DNA of 6,072 nucleotides from Alphaproteobacteria bacterium. GTDB lineage: Bacteria; Pseudomonadota; Alphaproteobacteria; Bin95. Shown here piece after piece: positions 4,549 to 6,072 of the stretch. The position numbers were made by a program, and so were the translations under genes. The stretch covers positions 1-6,072 of the forward strand of contig JAJECF010000187.1 of assembly GCA_022822125.1 (NCBI GenBank), given 5' to 3'. The notes under the pieces are model-generated. The model searched no databases and had not been told where the DNA came from. It saw only the letters and a list, made by a program, of their open reading frames with translations. Each line of letters starts with the position of its first letter. Within the stretch, counting starts at the first letter, position 1.

Positions 4549-6072
4549 ATGGTAGCGTCCATCGGCAAGATCGCCTCGCCGGCGCAGGGCGTGGGCTATT
4601 TCGAGAAGGACGGCTACTACGCCAGGGACGACGGAGCGCACCGCGAGGCGAGCGCCTGGGCGGGCAAGGGCGCGGCGGCGCTGGGGCTCGAAGGCCCGGT
4701 CGATCCCGAGCGCTTCCGGTCGGTGCTCGAAGGAGAGGTTCCGGGCGGGCGCCGGCTCGGGCGCAAGGAACTCGGCGGCGGCATCACGCACCGTCCCGGC
4801 CGGGACGTGACGCTGAGCGCGCCGAAGTCGGTCTCCCTGATGGCGATGGTGGGCGGCGACGAGCGGATCGTCGAGGCGCACGACAGGGCCGTGGCGGCGA
4901 CGCTGGGCTGGATAGAGAAGAGCGCCATAGAGACCCGGATGCGCGATCCCGCGACCGGGGCGATGGTCCGCGCCGGCGACCAGAAGATGGTCGCGGCCAC
5001 CTTCCGGCACGACACCTCCCGCAACCTGGATCCCCAGCTTCATACCCATTGCGTCATCGCCAACATGGTCCAGGGCGGGGACGGCAAGTGGCGCACGATG
5101 GTCGATGACGGGCTGTTCAAGGGCAAGATGGCCATCGGCTCGATCTACCGGGCGGAACTGGCGCAGGGGCTGAAGGGCCTCGGCTACGGGATCGAAAAGA
5201 CCCATGGCGACGGGCGGTTCGAGATCGGGGGCGTCCCGCGCGAAGCGATCGACGCCTTCTCGACCCGCCGGGCCGAGATCGAGGCGGCGATGGCCGAGCG
5301 CGGCATGGGCGAGTCGAAGGACAACCCCCATCTGGCGGCGCGGGCGGCGCTGATGACGCGGGCGGCGAAGCGCGACATCGACCGGGGCGCGCTGGACCGA
5401 AGCTGGAAGCGCCAGGCGAAGACCATCGGCTTTTCTCCCGGCAAGGTGCGGGCTCAAGCCCGCAAGGCGGAACGCGGGCTGCTCGGGCCGGACCTGTTCG
5501 CCGGTCCGGGCTATGCGGCAGGCGACGCGGCGGCGTGGGCGGTCTCTCACCTTGCCGAGCGCCAGTCGGTGTTCGGCCATGCCGACCTGCTGGCGGCGAC
5601 GCTCGCCCGCGAGCCGGGCGCGGTCACCGTCGATGCCGCCGAACGCGCCATAGCTTCGCTTGAACGCGACGGCTCGCTCCATGCCGCGACCGGGCTCGAC
5701 CACGGCCGGCACTGGACCACGGACGCGGCGCTGGCGCGGGAATCCGAGACCATCGCGCTGATGCGCGCGGGCCAGGGGGCGGAGAAGACCGTCATGCGCC
5801 GCTGGGTGGCGGAGACCAGGCTGCACCGGGGCCGGCTGAACGAGGGCCAGAAGGAAGCGGTCAAGACCATTCTCGCCGGCAAGGATCGCGTCCTGGGTGT
5901 CCAGGGCTATGCCGGCACGGGCAAGACGACGATGCTGAAGCGCCTGCGGGCGCTCGCCGCCAGCCGGGGTTACCGGACGGTGGGGCTCGCGCCCTCGGCC
6001 TCGGCGGCGAAGACGCTGGCGAACGAATCCGGCATCGGGTCGGAGACGCTGCAACGCTACCTCGCGCGCCAT
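4549..6072 (+). CDS. mobF: MobF-family conjugative relaxase-helicase, N-terminal part (runs off right edge)
   Basis: N-terminal 508 residues of a TrwC/TraI-type relaxase that nicks oriT, stays bound to the 5' end and unwinds the strand for conjugative transfer. The relaxase domain spans about 1-300. Candidate catalytic tyrosines are Tyr17 and Tyr23/Tyr24 in GVGYFEKDGYYARD. Asp86 lies in RDVTLSAPKSVSL. The metal-binding histidines are His154, His165 and His167 in FRHDTSRNLDPQLHTH. After a linker, LNEGQKEAVKTIL (430-442) and the Walker A motif GYAGTGKTT (453-461, Lys459) open the RecD-like helicase domain; the window ends just after it. ATG at 4549 gives the standard MVASIGKIAS opening, but its ribosome binding site is weak (GC-rich, GGGG 8-11 bases upstream). 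The reading frame is uninterrupted and the nuclease residues are complete, so the visible part looks functional. Alphaproteobacterial versions are often called TraA. Confidence 0.95.
   Translation, partial: MVASIGKIASPAQGVGYFEKDGYYARDDGAHREASAWAGKGAAALGLEGPVDPERFRSVLEGEVPGGRRLGRKELGGGITHRPGRDVTLSAPKSVSLMAMVGGDERIVEAHDRAVAATLGWIEKSAIETRMRDPATGAMVRAGDQKMVAATFRHDTSRNLDPQLHTHCVIANMVQGGDGKWRTMVDDGLFKGKMAIGSIYRAELAQGLKGLGYGIEKTHGDGRFEIGGVPREAIDAFSTRRAEIEAAMAERGMGESKDNPHLAARAALMTRAAKRDIDRGALDRSWKRQAKTIGFSPGKVRAQARKAERGLLGPDLFAGPGYAAGDAAAWAVSHLAERQSVFGHADLLAATLAREPGAVTVDAAERAIASLERDGSLHAATGLDHGRHWTTDAALARESETIALMRAGQGAEKTVMRRWVAETRLHRGRLNEGQKEAVKTILAGKDRVLGVQGYAGTGKTTMLKRLRALAASRGYRTVGLAPSASAAKTLANESGIGSETLQRYLARH

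Noticed and set aside
4065..5108. Plus-strand open frame running from opposite higB into the relaxase gene
   Set aside because: It is out of frame with the relaxase and rich in Arg/Gly; the motif-bearing frame starts at 4549.
4519..6072. Long open frame on the minus strand opposite the relaxase gene
   Set aside because: The plus frame carries the full set of MobF motifs; the antisense frame gives an Arg/Pro-rich sequence with no recognisable domain and is open because of the GC-rich codon pattern.
1..6072. tRNA, rRNA, CRISPR array or complete insertion sequence
   Set aside because: No tRNA-like cloverleaf or rRNA sequence, no regularly spaced repeats and no transposase were seen on either strand.

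Overview
The window looks like part of a mobile or accessory region (plasmid, integrative conjugative element or genomic island) from a GC-rich bacterium, most likely an alphaproteobacterium. The reasons are the strong G/C bias at third codon positions in nearly every gene, a MobF relaxase starting with the MVASIGKIAS type of N-terminus, a serine recombinase of the ALDRxS-DQxDxA type, and a small protein with ANDN motifs. The organism call is inference from remembered families, not from a search.

Layout from left to right. Positions 3-905 (minus) hold the N-terminal 301 residues of a large serine recombinase; the rest lies off the left edge. Positions 1018-1619 (minus) hold a toxin-first type II toxin-antitoxin (TA) pair, a HigB/Gp49-type RelE toxin followed by an XRE antitoxin. 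Positions 1735-1959 (minus) hold a small ANDN-motif protein. Positions 2084-2158 hold two abutting inverted repeats. Positions 2153-2853 (minus) hold an antitoxin-first Phd/VapC TA pair. Positions 3038-3709 (minus) hold an AT-rich, visibly foreign gene for a membrane-anchored, histidine-rich phage tail-collar-like protein. Positions 3757-4352 (minus) hold a second toxin-first pair, HigB-HigA. From 4549 to the right edge (plus) runs a MobF conjugative relaxase-helicase, cut off just inside its helicase domain. No stretch longer than about 200 bases lacks a gene.

Functionally, the relaxase supplies DNA transfer, the recombinase presumably supplies integration or excision, and three TA pairs packed into 3.3 kb look like addiction or stabilisation cargo. 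Each TA pair has overlapping stop and start codons, so translational coupling is likely. Each also has a candidate promoter with an inverted repeat in or over the -35/-10 spacer. In each, the -10 box lies only 6-8 bases before the first ATG and no ribosome binding site is visible, so all three may make leaderless mRNAs.

Two things stand out. The recombinase has proline where the family has the catalytic arginine of the DRxxR motif. The AT-rich collar gene sits 47 bases behind HigBA with its own ribosome binding site but no clear promoter, so it could be a third gene of that TA operon.
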